Source of the DNA: Petunia secreta
Lineage: Eukaryota; Streptophyta; Magnoliopsida; Solanales; Solanaceae
Length of the DNA stretch: 64,000 bases
Assembly: GCA_029990175.1 (NCBI GenBank)
Contig: JARKIP010000033.1
Location: forward strand, 16,165,001 to 16,229,000
Direction: 5' to 3'
The position numbers were made by a program, and so were the translations under genes. The notes beneath the pieces are model-generated. The model did not search any database. It was given only the letters and a program-made list of their open reading frames with translations, and had not been told where the DNA came from. Shown here piece after piece: positions 34,001-44,228 of this stretch (within the stretch, counting starts at the first letter, position 1; every line of letters starts with the position of its first letter).

Positions 34001-34799
34001 TGAATTTTTTTTACTTAAAACTGAGAAAATATTTTGTATCTAATGCTGCCGCTTCTCTGTGAACTTTCCCTGCTTTCAAAAAAATGAGAATAAAGATGAT
34101 TATATACCTGTTCCAGCTAGGGTTTTCGAGTGAGCTATTTTGAATTTCAAATTTGGTTAAAATGGACATTCTCTCTGTATGATAAGGGAGAAAAAAGTCT
34201 AACCCCACAAAGATCGTACAGTTTCCCTCTATCCTCAAAGATTTTGCCCGTTTGAAACCAAATCGACGCTCCAGATTTGATCCGCGAAAAATGCAGGCAC
34301 GCAATCGATACAGCTATATCCTAGTACGGGAGGATGATGTGGAGGAACGTGGGGGACCATTCGTACGAGATTTGGACTGTTTCGACTAAGTTTTGGGGGG
34401 AAATCGAATGGGATTATGGTTAATCGGGTTTAGGGGAAATGGGGGAAGAGGGATCGGGTTTTCTGAATTGGGGAATGAAATTTTGATTAGGGGAGATGGG
34501 TTTGGGCCGGGTCGGAGGAAATGTGGGTGGATATGTAATGTTGCATAACTGATCCGAAATTAAAGGAAAGAACGATTTTGGCCTCCCCCAGTTAGGATTA
34601 AATGAGTAATTGAGGGTGTTGCGCGAGTAGGACAGAAATTGGGATATGCCTGGTAATTTTAGCCTTCTTTTGAAATTTAATTAATTAATTCAAATAATTT
34701 TAATTATCTAATTCTAATTTTAATTTTATTTTGACAATCGATTCTCATTTAAATAATTTAGCCGTTAATTATATCTCGGGACGAAATTGGGTGTGAACA
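31006..34799 (-). mobile_element. Element G: solo LTR, Ogre/Tat-like
   Basis: 3794 bp, TG...CA ends, target duplication gaggc (31001-31005 and 34800-34804). Read on the minus strand it starts TGTTCACACCCAATTTCGTC and ends TTTTTGGGGGTTCAACA. No gag or pol text and no internal direct repeat: one LTR left after recombination. Length and ends suggest a large Tat/Ogre-type LTR, a remembered resemblance. Contents: A/T-repeat tract at 31385-31440, an AC microsatellite near 33150, and an 11-bp-stem hairpin at 31074-31099. The open frames inside are not supported as genes. Confidence 0.75.
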
Positions 34800-34804
34800 G
34801 AGGC

Positions 34805-35402
34805 TTGGCACTAAGTTGTTATTATCCACTTCTTGCCACCCCTAAACCGATGGCCAAACCGAGGTTGTCAATAGAACCTTAGGTGCCATGCTTAGAGCAA
34901 TGGTTAATAGGAAACTAGCTTCTTAGGAAGAACATCTACCTTTGATTGAATTTGCATATAATAGGACCATGCATACTTCTACTTGCATGACGCCTTTCGA
35001 GGTTGTGTATGCTTTAATCCCCTTACCCCCTTTGGATTTTACGCCTTTGCCTAGTGATGTTGTCTTAAGTTTAGATGCCAAGGTGAGAGCTCAAGAGATG
35101 AAGTAACTTCATGAGCAAGTAAGGAAACAACTCGAGAAGAAAAACCAAGAAGTTGCCAAAAGAGCGAACAAAGGAAGGAAGAAGGTTATCTTCGAGCCCA
35201 GTGATTGGGTGTGGGTTCATTTCCAGAAGGATAGGTTTCCAAATAAGCGGACGAGCAAATTGATGCCTAGAGGCGATGGCCCATTCTAAATCCTTGAACG
35301 CCTCAGTGACAACGCGTACAAGTTGGACTTGCCAAGTAATTATCAAGTGCACAACTCTTTCAACGTGTGTGACTTGTCTCCCTTCGAAGTCAAATATCAA
35401 GT
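34805..35402 (+). pseudogene. F: integrase, part after G, and pol C-terminus
   Basis: Resumes with DGQTEVVNRTLGAMLRAMV (carrying the third catalytic Glu), SLIEFAYNRT-like text, TPFEVVYAL, then a basic stretch and DWVWVHFQKDRFPNKR..KLMPRGDGPF, DNAYKLDLP and FNVCDLSPF. Stops occur at about 34852, 34923, 35104 and 35287. No chromodomain of the E kind is visible. Confidence 0.8.
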
Positions 35403-35438
35403 GAATCCGTGGACAGATTCTTCTCAAGACGGGGAGAA
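35403..35438 (+). promoter_or_regulatory. F: pre-PPT hairpin and polypurine tract
   Basis: GAATCCG-TGGA-CAGATTC (35403-35420): six of seven pairs hold (one C-A). Eighteen nt follow, containing PPT AAGACGGGGAGAA. Confidence 0.65.
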
Positions 35439-36195
35439 TGATGCAACCTGATGCCCAGGGAAACTATTTACAAGGAGCCAAGCACGGGAGTTGCAGCAGT
35501 TGCAGTCCATGTTTGCATAGTTGGAGCTGCTGGGGCAAGTGCTGAAAACTTCAGGGCAATTCTGCCTGCTTTCTGCCTCAAAAGCTGAAACTGTGCGAGT
35601 GCACAGACGCGATCGTGAAAGGCCAAGAAAAAGACCAACGCGATTGCGGGCCATCTGACACGATCGCGGAAGAAGAGAAGACAGAACAGCGTGATCGCGT
35701 GCCCACAGACGCGATCGCGCAAGAGGCTGATATTGGTTGAAGACCCAGGCCTGCGCGATCGCGTGACCATAGACGCGATCGCGAGGCTTCGATTTATTGC
35801 TCCACGCGATAGCGCCAATTCTTGCGCGAACGCGCTGAGACGAGGACCAGAAGCCCATTTCAGCTAATGACTTGAAGGCCCAATGTTAAGGGGCAATTAA
35901 GGCAAATTGTGCCATACTATATAGTTTACTATTGTCATTAGTTTACTTATATTTTGATGACATTAAACCTAGTGAGAATTTTGGCTAAGCTTGTTTATTT
36001 AAGCACACTTAGTCCTTGATTTGCAATTAGGCTTTACTAATTGAGGATCAATTAGTATAGGTAATCTTGTTTAGACAATTAAGGAGGTGATTAGGCTACT
36101 TTTCCCTAATCTACTTCCTTAATCCTTTTCTAAATCAATTGGGTCTTGCTTTCAATCCTGTTATTTTTGTTTCGTGTCTTTAAATTTTCATATCA
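35439..36195 (+). repeat. F: 3' LTR
   Basis: TGATGCAACCTGATGCCCAG to TCATATCA. GCGATCGCG island 35600-35830; TATATAG at 35918-35924. Confidence 0.9.
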
Positions 36196-36200
36196 GAAAC

Positions 36201-36763
36201 CATTTTGAAACTACTATGTTTTTGAACTAATGTGTTGAAACTATTGTTTTATTGTTGATTTGTTTCTTCAAATTGTATTCTATCAATATATTACTCATGT
36301 CTCTTGATTGTTTTCTATTTATTTGTGGAGGCTATCTACTTTGCCTATTGAGTCCTTAAGATTCACCCTACTTCTTTCTTTGTTTTGTCGCTGAATTCTT
36401 TACGGAAAAATTGATTATCAGAGTAAGCAAATCTCAAGACCACGTAGCTGAATCATGAAGATTGCGGCGGTGAGCTTGCCAGTAGTCTTTAGAGATTAGA
36501 TTTCTCTTATTGTACAATTATTGTAATTTTTTCTAACTTTTGAAAATGGTATAAATTCGCTTTTTGATTTTAATATATGTTCATGACTCTTGATAGATGA
36601 CATAAACTTGTTTATATGGTTCACTTCTACATTCTATTTGTTACTTCCTTATTTGTATTTGAATATTGTTGATGAACTAGTGTTGGGTTCGTCTAACTGA
36701 ATAGGTATTGGGTGCCTATCACATCATGGTAATTTAGGTTCTGACATTTGAAACTTTGATGCT
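36201..36763 (+). repeat. Old Tekay-like LTR relic, right part
   Basis: Continues the relic of 22917-25029 beyond F. Reads TATTTGTGGAGGCTATCTAC, ATTGAGTCCTTAAGATTCACC and a GATTGCGGCGGTGAGC segment in LTR style. No gene. Confidence 0.35.
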
Positions 36764-37130
36764 TGTTGCTCCTAACTGTACACGCAAGTATACGTGATCG
36801 AAAAGTAATAAAGTAGTGATTTGGGTATGGTTCCTGCGAGAACAACTTTAACCACTGTATCCTAAACAAATCAATTCTTTCTGAATTACATAGTGATCTT
36901 TTTCCCATTATGATTGTGAGTCTGTACTAACTAGAGAAAATAATAAATAAAGGTATGTAAAAATTCACAAAACTTAGAGAAAAATTGTGAGGTTTTTTCA
37001 ATAAGAGAGATGTGATTTGTAGTTAGTGCGACAATCAATTTGGTTGATTTTTTCGGTTAATTAAACATCATGAACTATCTAGACTGCTTAGTTGATAGAT
37101 TAAATTTACTCATGAAAATCTGTCAACAAG
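36764..37130 (-). repeat. C-type LTR relic, cut by D
   Basis: TGTTGCTCCTAACTGTACAC then GCAAGTATACGTGATCG matches the end of the C LTRs (39310 and 55893), heavily diverged. It breaks off at the target duplication of D (acaag, 37126-37130). Confidence 0.6.
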
Positions 37131-37942
37131 TGATCCAGCCCGAACACGTGCTGATCAAGTGTTCAATCCACCGAGGCCGATGACACGAAGCCAAGCCAAG
37201 CTGTTGCATGACGTTCACATTCACTTGGCTTGGTCGGGAGAACGCAATCGTTCCGAAGCTAATTGGCCGAGCTCAAGAACCGGAGGCTTCATCTGCAAGC
37301 TTGAGCTCGAAGAAGGAAGCGACCGAGCACCCAACCGAACACTCAACATCGATGCTGAAGAGTAAAGCAAAACAATCAACCGAAGGTAGAGCATCCAATG
37401 TCAAAATGTGCCGAGCTGAACAACTGAGCACCGAAGTTGAGAGCTCGAGCTGAAGTGTTCAAAATTCAAGTGTTCGGTTGAAGGAGTAACCGAACGCTCA
37501 GTTTACTCAGCCCTGCGTGGCTCACTCCTATTGGTCTCCTGTGATCATTTTACTATCTTGTCCCTCGAATAGTCTATATAAACTCCTTTACATTTCACTT
37601 GTAAGTAGCTAGTTTTTTTGATGAATATTTGATATAGCAGTTGCTATTGAATGTCTCCGATGGAGCCCGAACCCCAACGTGGGATTTTCAAAGAACTTGT
37701 GTCATTCGGTGTTATCGTTTGAACATTTTCTTCTTGGTCATTCAATTTGCAAGAAGCATGTGCCTTCTTGAGGATTGTTGCTTAGCATTAGGTGCATCTT
37801 AATTCCATTTCAATCGAACCCGAGACTAGTTCCTCAACGTTCTTTTGATTCGAAGCAACATTTGTCTTGCTTCTATCTTTTACTCTTGTTATTTTTCTGC
37901 GTCTCTAGTTGTTAGCTTTATCTCCGGATTTGGCTTGCACCA
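37131..37942 (+). repeat. D: 5' LTR
   Basis: TGATCCAGCCCGAAC to TTGCACCA. TATATAAAC at 37575-37582. Words of the ACCGAAC or CCGAAG kind recur in the U3 part (37250-37500). Confidence 0.9.
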
Positions 37943-37945
37943 TCT

Positions 37946-37957
37946 TGGTATTAGAGC
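37946..37957 (+). promoter_or_regulatory. D: primer-binding site, initiator-Met tRNA
   Basis: TGGTATTAGAGC, one change from the perfect site, three bases after the LTR. Confidence 0.85.
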
Positions 37958-39150
37958 ACGGTCTGGGCTTGTTCTTACAACCCCAATCCTGTTCGTTATC
38001 TCGTGCTTTTGTGTCTTTCAGTTTCAGCTTCAATCTCCATTGTTGATTGTTGTTACTGTTGTGTTGTTATTACAAAAAAAAAAAATAGAAAAGAAAAATT
38101 CAAAAATTTTGGTTTGATTGTTAGTTGTTTGGATTAAACAACCACAGATTCTTATTCACCACTGTCTAAGGAATCCAATGAGCTGCTGTCGTACACGGTT
38201 GACGACTAGGGTTTCTCGAAGGTTTTTGGACTGTTATCATGGTGTTGGTGTTGTTACAGACCCCAGTCGTATTTTGGTGGTTGTTATCAAACATTTGGCG
38301 GTTGTAACTTGGTTTGGGTTGAGTTTTTGAGCTGAAAACCGAAGTTCCATTGGTTGAGTCACTGTCCGTACGCAGGAAAATTGTTACATTGTAACAGTGT
38401 ACGGACGAATTGAAGCTTGTTCTTAGCTCGAAAATCTGGAACTGATTTCCTCCGATGTTGATGTTACTGGAGTGAAAAGGCAACCTAAAATCTGTTAAAA
38501 TCGTGGATTGTGAAATGAAGTTGAATTATGTCTGTACGCCGGAGTAAGAAGTTCACTGTTCCATTGAAGAAGAAAGGGATAAAACTGTTACATTCAAAAC
38601 CCCAGGTGATAGTTTGTCGGCTTGAAAAGGGAAATTGGATAAGGTAAAAACCTATCCGTACCAAGGAGGGACCAGTTTTGTCCGTACATGAGTGGGTGTG
38701 TTCGAGGATTCCGAATAGGAATCGAAGGGTAGATTCTCCTAGGTTTTAGCTTTTCTTGTGATCGATAAATCTAGTTAGTGGATCTCTGGAGTAATTCTTT
38801 CTACTCGAGGTCGTACTAACTTATTTGAACTTATAGGAATTCGTGCGAGGGGTGACTGAAGTCCAAATTTTGTAGAAAACTCTTTGACTTCCCTAGCGCG
38901 GAGTAAATAGCGTCCGTTCCATCGAGTCAACATCAATTCACTCTTCCCGAAGGAGACAGTGTAACTTGTCAAATTCGAAGGAACTGAGAGAAGTTGATCA
39001 ATCGAGGAAGCCATTGGCTACAAGTTCTTGAGTGACAAAAACCGAACCCATAAATTGAGTGGACCCGAGCACCACTCATAAAAGGCGAGGGAGTGTGTGA
39101 GGTAATTTCTAACCTTAACAATTTCTTGGACTTTGATTTGTGCAGGTACA
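37958..39150 (+). other. D: leader with splice-like signals
   Basis: Poly-A tract near 38070. TCCGTACG-type words (or the inverted GTACGGAC) recur at 38364, 38398, 38532, 38656 and 38678. CTAAC (39109-39113), a T-rich tract and TTTGTGCAG ending at 39145 precede GTACA and ATG 39151, as in F. A possible donor is CCAG/GTGATAG near 38604. No gene. Confidence 0.5.
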
Positions 39151-39309
39151 ATGGCTGGGAATGGAGGCAAAGAAAAGGGCATTGAGAAGCCCGAGGTATC
39201 GTTAGCCTATCTCATGGTTGCGATACAAGGCATCAGCGCCGAGCTAAGAGGAGTGAGTGCTCGAGTAGCTAACCTTGAGCAAATGAGTATGTTCGTGGCC
39301 TTGCCTGGG
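39151..39309 (+). pseudogene. D: gag, first 53 codons, cut by C
   Basis: MAGNGGKEKGIEKPEVSLAY, then VRGV-like heptads; frame open to the insertion of C. The last five bases (ctggg) are C's target duplication and the frame resumes at 57236. Confidence 0.75.
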
Positions 39310-40654
39310 TGTTGCTGCCAAACGCACACGCAAGTATACGTGGTCGACAATTAATAAAGTGATAAATCGAGTATCGTTCCCACGAGGACTATTCAGACTG
39401 AATTCTAACAAACAATTTATACAAACTATTCAGGGATCTTTTTCCAATAATGAGGATTTTATTAACTAAAGAACAATAATTAAAATGGTAGAAGTGAATT
39501 CAAACAATAGAGCAAAACTTGGTTGTTATCAATAATAAGGAGACGGTCCAGGGTCAGAGTTACGAACAATCCAGTTGAGTTTTCCAATTGATTCCACTTC
39601 TCAAATCCCGGATTACTAACTAACAGATTAAATGTACCCGTGAAAACCTTTCGATTCTTCACGGTCTATGCAGGCTACTCCAATCCCTATATGTCTATGG
39701 GTTGAATCACGTGCACGCATTAACGAATTCTGTAATTAGTTAAACTAGGCGAGCAAGTATATGTCTATCCTACTCACAAATTGGTTCCCCGATGCCCGGG
39801 TTCACAAACTAGTCCTACTCTTTCTTATTACGTAATTAAATTCCCTCTTTCGAGTTCAATCTAAAAACCATAGATAATGCGTAATAATCGGCCCCTGACA
39901 ATTACACAAGTGAAATCAAGAAAGAATAAGTAATCTGTTATGGGATTCAATTAATGGAAATCAATCTTCAAACATCAACTTTCATGTAATACTCTAACCC
40001 TAGAACGATAGAAATTAGCTACGCATACTCATAATAACAACACAAAGATTTGATGAATTAATGAAGTAATGATGAAATAAATTAATGGAAGGAAGAAAAA
40101 CCCTTGTTCAAGATGTTATGAGCTCTCCAATTTGCTCCAAAGTCTGAACTCCTTTCAAAAACTAAGTAAAAGAGTATTTATAGAGTTTACAAACACCTAG
40201 TAATAAGTTAGACCCAAGCCTAGACGAAATAGGAAGTAAAAATCCGCACAAGGGCGCTATAATGGGCGCCCCGCGCCTCGTAACGCGCTGCCCAAGGCAG
40301 AACCCATCGAAATCAGCCCGCTTTTGCCCCGCGCCACGTGAGAAATCGCGCCACAGGCTGGGCGCTTTGCCTGGCGCAGCGCGCCACCTGTGTCGCCAGT
40401 GCATTTTCGTGTTTTCTTGCTCCTTTGCTCGCTTCGTGTCGTGCCTTCGTGTGTTCAATCCAATCCTCAATCAAAATCCAATCTTTTCTTGCTCGATCAT
40501 GCTCTTTAAAGCTCCAATTGCACTGCATAACAACCTACATACACACGATATAAAATCAGTGCAAAACCACATTCATAAACTATAAAATGGGCGAATAACA
40601 AGCTCAAACATGCGGAAATATTAAGGAAATATAGGCATAAAATGCCAAACATCA
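39310..40654 (-). repeat. C: 3' LTR (left on the plus strand)
   Basis: Plus-strand TGTTGCTGCC to AAACATCA. TATAAATA on the minus strand at 40182-40175 and an upstream GC-rich island (GGCGCCCCGCGCC, GCGCCACGTG, GGCGCAGCGCGCC) at 40255-40400. Open frames over the island are not genes. Confidence 0.9.
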
Positions 40655-40691
40655 CCACCCCACACTTGAACCTTTGCTCGCCCTCGAGCAA
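40655..40691 (-). promoter_or_regulatory. C: pre-PPT hairpin and polypurine tract
   Basis: Minus strand TTGCTCG-AGGG-CGAGCAA (40691-40674), a perfect 7-bp stem, then 19 nt including GTGTGGGGTGGTGA, then the LTR. Confidence 0.75.
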
Positions 40692-42683
40692 TCACAAATA
40701 ACTTCCAACCTAGGTAGAACAGGTCTGCCCATGACTATGGTTGATACCGATCATTGAACAAATGCACACATGACTACTATGGATCCACATACATGCCAAC
40801 AATTTAACAAACTCAAAGATATGAGAACAACCACCCCAAAATAGCTCAAATGCACAAACTCAACTCAAAAATATGAGAACAACCACCCAAAAATAGCTCA
40901 AATGCACAAACTCAACTCATTGCAACCATGCTCCCACAAAATCTCACCTATCTACTCAACCAAGAAGCCATCAATTTCACCTATTTCATGCAAACCATGT
41001 TCCCTCACCAATATGAAGCAAAAGAGTGCCCCCCCCCCCCCCCAAAGATCATACACAACAATAAATATCATGAATAGAATGGGGCAATAACAAACGAATT
41101 CACTCACTCTCATGAAAGTCTCACATGTCACACACAACGTACCATAGGCTTGCCCGTAGTGTAGGACTCCACTAATGTAAGCTCACTCCAATCGGGATTA
41201 ACTAGGACTTTAGAAAGGTCGTAATGTAGGCTAAGGAGCTGGTAGGATACATATGGTAATAGTGACTACCTCCCTAAGCACTTTAATACATCACAAATAT
41301 TTCATCACAATTCTCAAAGCCACCCAATCAACACTTCCACACATACACCTTCTCAACAAGTAGCATTTTTCTTTTAAGTACACACTAGCAAGGATGGATA
41401 TTCTTCTCTCTTTATTTCTTTTTCCACAAATTTTTTTCTTTTCAACTTTGCTATTTTTTTCTTTTTCAATTTCATTATCTTCCAATCTTGCCAATGCTTT
41501 TCACTACTTCACAATTTTAACAATTATTCCCCTTCATTAGTTCCACTCAAAAACCTCCCAATATCCAACCACAACTCCAAAATAACAACACAATATCAAC
41601 TAAAGTGCTTAAGGAGTAAAGGGCCAAAAGAGACAATTTAGAACAAATGGGTAGGCTCGGGGTGTGGGTGCTAACAAAAAGGTCAAAGAGTTCACAACAA
41701 ACAAGTCAAGGTGTATATGTAAGGGTAGGCAAATCAAAAGAAGGCCTGCATCATTTCCCGACTAGAGCAAACCTAGGATTTCGCTTTGCACACACACGGG
41801 GCAATTTCTAGACATCAATATGCAAACATGGAGCAAACAAGAACATACCTCACAACACACATTGCACACAATCTACACAAAAAGGCTCCATCACAACTCT
41901 CAATCAAGCATTTAGAGTGCAACTTGTGGAAATTTAAGCACTAATGCACAAAGGTTCACAATAAAGTCAAGCAAGTGGACTCAAGCATCTCAAGGGGGTC
42001 GTTCTATTTTTTCCTAGGCATGCATCACAATTTAAAACCCAAGGACACCATAAATAGCACATGCAATCAATTCAAGTACACCGGTATCAAACAAATCAAA
42101 GGCACCTAGCATTCCACCTATTCCTTTCGTCTAGGACCACCTATAACTAACTACTCTAATCCTAAAAATATAAAAACTACCCGGTTCAAAGGCCTACCCG
42201 TGGAAAAGAACCGATGCCATAAGAAAAATTACGGGGTGGATGACATGTACCACTAATAAAAACTAAAAGGAGAATCTTTTTGTAATTTTTCATTGGTTTT
42301 CTAATTTTTTTCCATATATTAAAGCAAGAAACAAATCAAAATAAAGTCAAGGGACCAAAAGAAAATCCTACGGTACATGCATCCCTAACCTCAAAAATAA
42401 ATAAAAGGGTAGTTCCCCACCCCATACTTAAACTAAGCACTGTCCTCAGTGCTAAACATAAGAAAGGGCAATGTAAAGAAAACTTCCCTGAAGACTCTAG
42501 TCCTTGGTGCTAGCATCCTCCAAGCTTCCATATAGTATGAGGTACTCAGACTTCCCCCAACAGGTCAGGAGTAGTAGGCAAGGGTGAGGACACCCCACAC
42601 TTAGCCTCGACAGTACATGAACCTGCAATCCAAGGAAAGACAAAAACTACGTGACACTATAAATAAAATAATACAAGTACAAA
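40692..42683 (-). other. C: long 3' untranslated region
   Basis: About 2 kb without a gene. A direct repeat of about 50 bp lies at 40808-40906 (CAAACTCAA..ATATGAGAACAACCACCC twice), and a run of 15 C at 41029-41043. Confidence 0.6.
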
Positions 42684-42701
42684 CTCGGGTTGCCTCCCGA
42701 G
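42684..42701 (-). promoter_or_regulatory. C: post-pol hairpin
   Basis: Minus strand CTCGGG-AGGCAA-CCCGAG, a perfect 6-bp stem. A CCTCGTGCCACGAC block lies upstream, as in A. Confidence 0.6.
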
Positions 42702-42742
42702 AAGCGCCTTAGTTAATGTCGTGGCACGAGGACACTTCTAGC

Positions 42743-43260
42743 TCACTTACAGCATTTACGTCTTCTCTTCTTACGTCGAACCTTTGCTTTCTTCCCTTCT
42801 TTGAGAGAACCCCTCTTCAACTTCACATCTGGTTTACTTCCATGTTCTTGTTTGACACATTCAATCATAGAGCACTCTTCCACTTTAGCTATGTGCTCCT
42901 TCTCAGTATACACCTTGAAAGTAACCTTTTCTCCATGCGCTCTAACAGTCATCTCACCCAGCTCCATGTCAGTAATTGCCTTCGAGGTGACTAAGAATGG
43001 TCTCCCCAAAATGATTGGAGCTTCTCGGTCCTCTTCATAATCTAGGACTACAAAATCAGCAGAGAATGTAAACTTACCAACTTTTAACAGCACATTCTCC
43101 AACTTACCATCAGGGTGAGTGAGAGATACATCCACCATCTTAAGAGTAACTGAAGAGGGCTTGATTGCTCCTAGCCCTAACCTTTTGCAAACAGACAGAG
43201 GCATGAGATTTATGCTCGCACCCAAATCACACAGGCACCAGTGATATTATGCCCTCCAAT
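42743..43260 (-). pseudogene. C: retropepsin domain
   Basis: The Asp of DLGASINLMPLS is present, but extra bases near 43232 put it in a different frame from Gag. Then ADFVVLDYEEDREAPIILGRPFL near 43060-43000, the C-terminal fold, and a Lys/Arg-rich tail (KKAKVRRKKRRRKCCK) before the stop at 42743. No RT follows. Confidence 0.75.
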
Positions 43261-44228
43261 GGTGCAAGGAATAGTAAACCTCCCAGGATCTTGAAGTTTT
43301 GGAGGTAGCTTGCTCAAGATTGTGCTACACTCCTCAACTAACTCAATTGCATCTATCTCTTGAGGCTTTTTCTTCTTGACTAAAATCTCTTTTAAGAACT
43401 TCACAAAGGATGGCATCAATTCAAACACATCAGTCAAAGGAATATTAACTTGAAGTTCTTTCAACATACTCACAAATTTTTTATACTGGGCCAGATCCTT
43501 CGATGGTATAAGTCTCTGTGGGAATTGTGGAGGCGGCAGAGGTGCCTCCTTTCTCTCTTCTTTCTTCTTTACCTTCTCCACTTTTTCAACTTTTTCTATT
43601 TCAGCTCTCTCCTCGGACTTGGCCATCAGCTCTCCACCTTCAATTAAAGTCACTGCAAGACATTGTTCAGGCTCTTTTTTAACAGTGCTTATTTCTCCCA
43701 CCAACTGCCCCAACTGGTGCTCCAGGTTCTTAAGAGCATTGGCAATATCTTGTATGGCCACTGTATGGGCTGCAGCGTCAGCTATCATTCTCTGCTGGCC
43801 CGCCATTAACTGCTTTAACATATCTTCCACTGAATAGCTAACCTGCTGTGGTGGAGCTGGAAGTGGGTGGTAATTATTCGGGGCTCTCGTATTGCCTTGA
43901 TAATAAGCATTACCAAACTGATTTTGACCCTGCAGCATGTTTTGATTACCCACGTAATAAACTGACTATGGATTAGAGGAGCAAACCTCTGTAGCATGGT
44001 CTTGACCACAAACCTCACAAAAACTCTGGAGTTATTGCACTGGAGCCACTGGTTGCAGAGTCTTTGGCAGAGCTAACTTGCTAATTTGATTGGAAATAGC
44101 ATCCATCCTCGCCCTTAGCTCTGAAACTGCATCTAACTGAAGTACCCCTGCAGATTTCTACGTAATAGCTCTACCATCTCCCTGCCAATCAGGATTGCTC
44201 TGCGAAAACTTATCTAGCAAATCATAAA
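43261..44228 (-). pseudogene. C: gag, 3' part
   Basis: Downstream of E it reads YDLLDKFSQSNPDWQGDG, then stops, then a CEVCGQDHATEVC zinc knuckle (about 44022-43984), a stop, a Q/N/P linker and, from 43953, an open block with a coiled-coil-like LEHQLGQLVGEIS and FVSMLKELQVNIPLTDVFE, the pre-protease segment of Athila Gag. The Lys/Glu run (KVEKVEKVKKKEERKE) is low-complexity. Confidence 0.72.

Larger units (their letters stand above)
25035..36195 (+). mobile_element. Element F: Ty3/gypsy retrotransposon (initiator-Met primed), interrupted by G
   Basis: LTRs of 746 and 757 bp, target duplication gaaac (25030-25034 and 36196-36200), PBS, leader, gag with zinc knuckle, protease, RT, RNase H, integrase, hairpin, PPT. 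Without G (31006-34799) it is about 7.4 kb. Lesions: stops at 26886, 28579, 28780, about 29708 and 30023, frameshifts near 27200-27340, 29620 and 30875, plus stops after G. Proteins are of the same branch as D. It could represent the helper type for B. Confidence 0.9.

Noticed and set aside
31006..34799. G as a complete short element with its own LTRs
   Set aside because: No direct repeat of its ends, no primer site or polypurine tract inside; TG..CA ends with a 5-bp duplication fit a solo LTR better.
40162..40585. Several overlapping open frames on both strands over the C LTR (and again at 56743-57166)
   Set aside because: Created by the GC-rich, stop-poor word island; both LTR copies show the same effect.
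42743..43225. Lys/Arg-rich tail of C protease as a separate DNA-binding protein
   Set aside because: It is continuous with the retropepsin C-terminus and lies at the deletion joint; no independent start.
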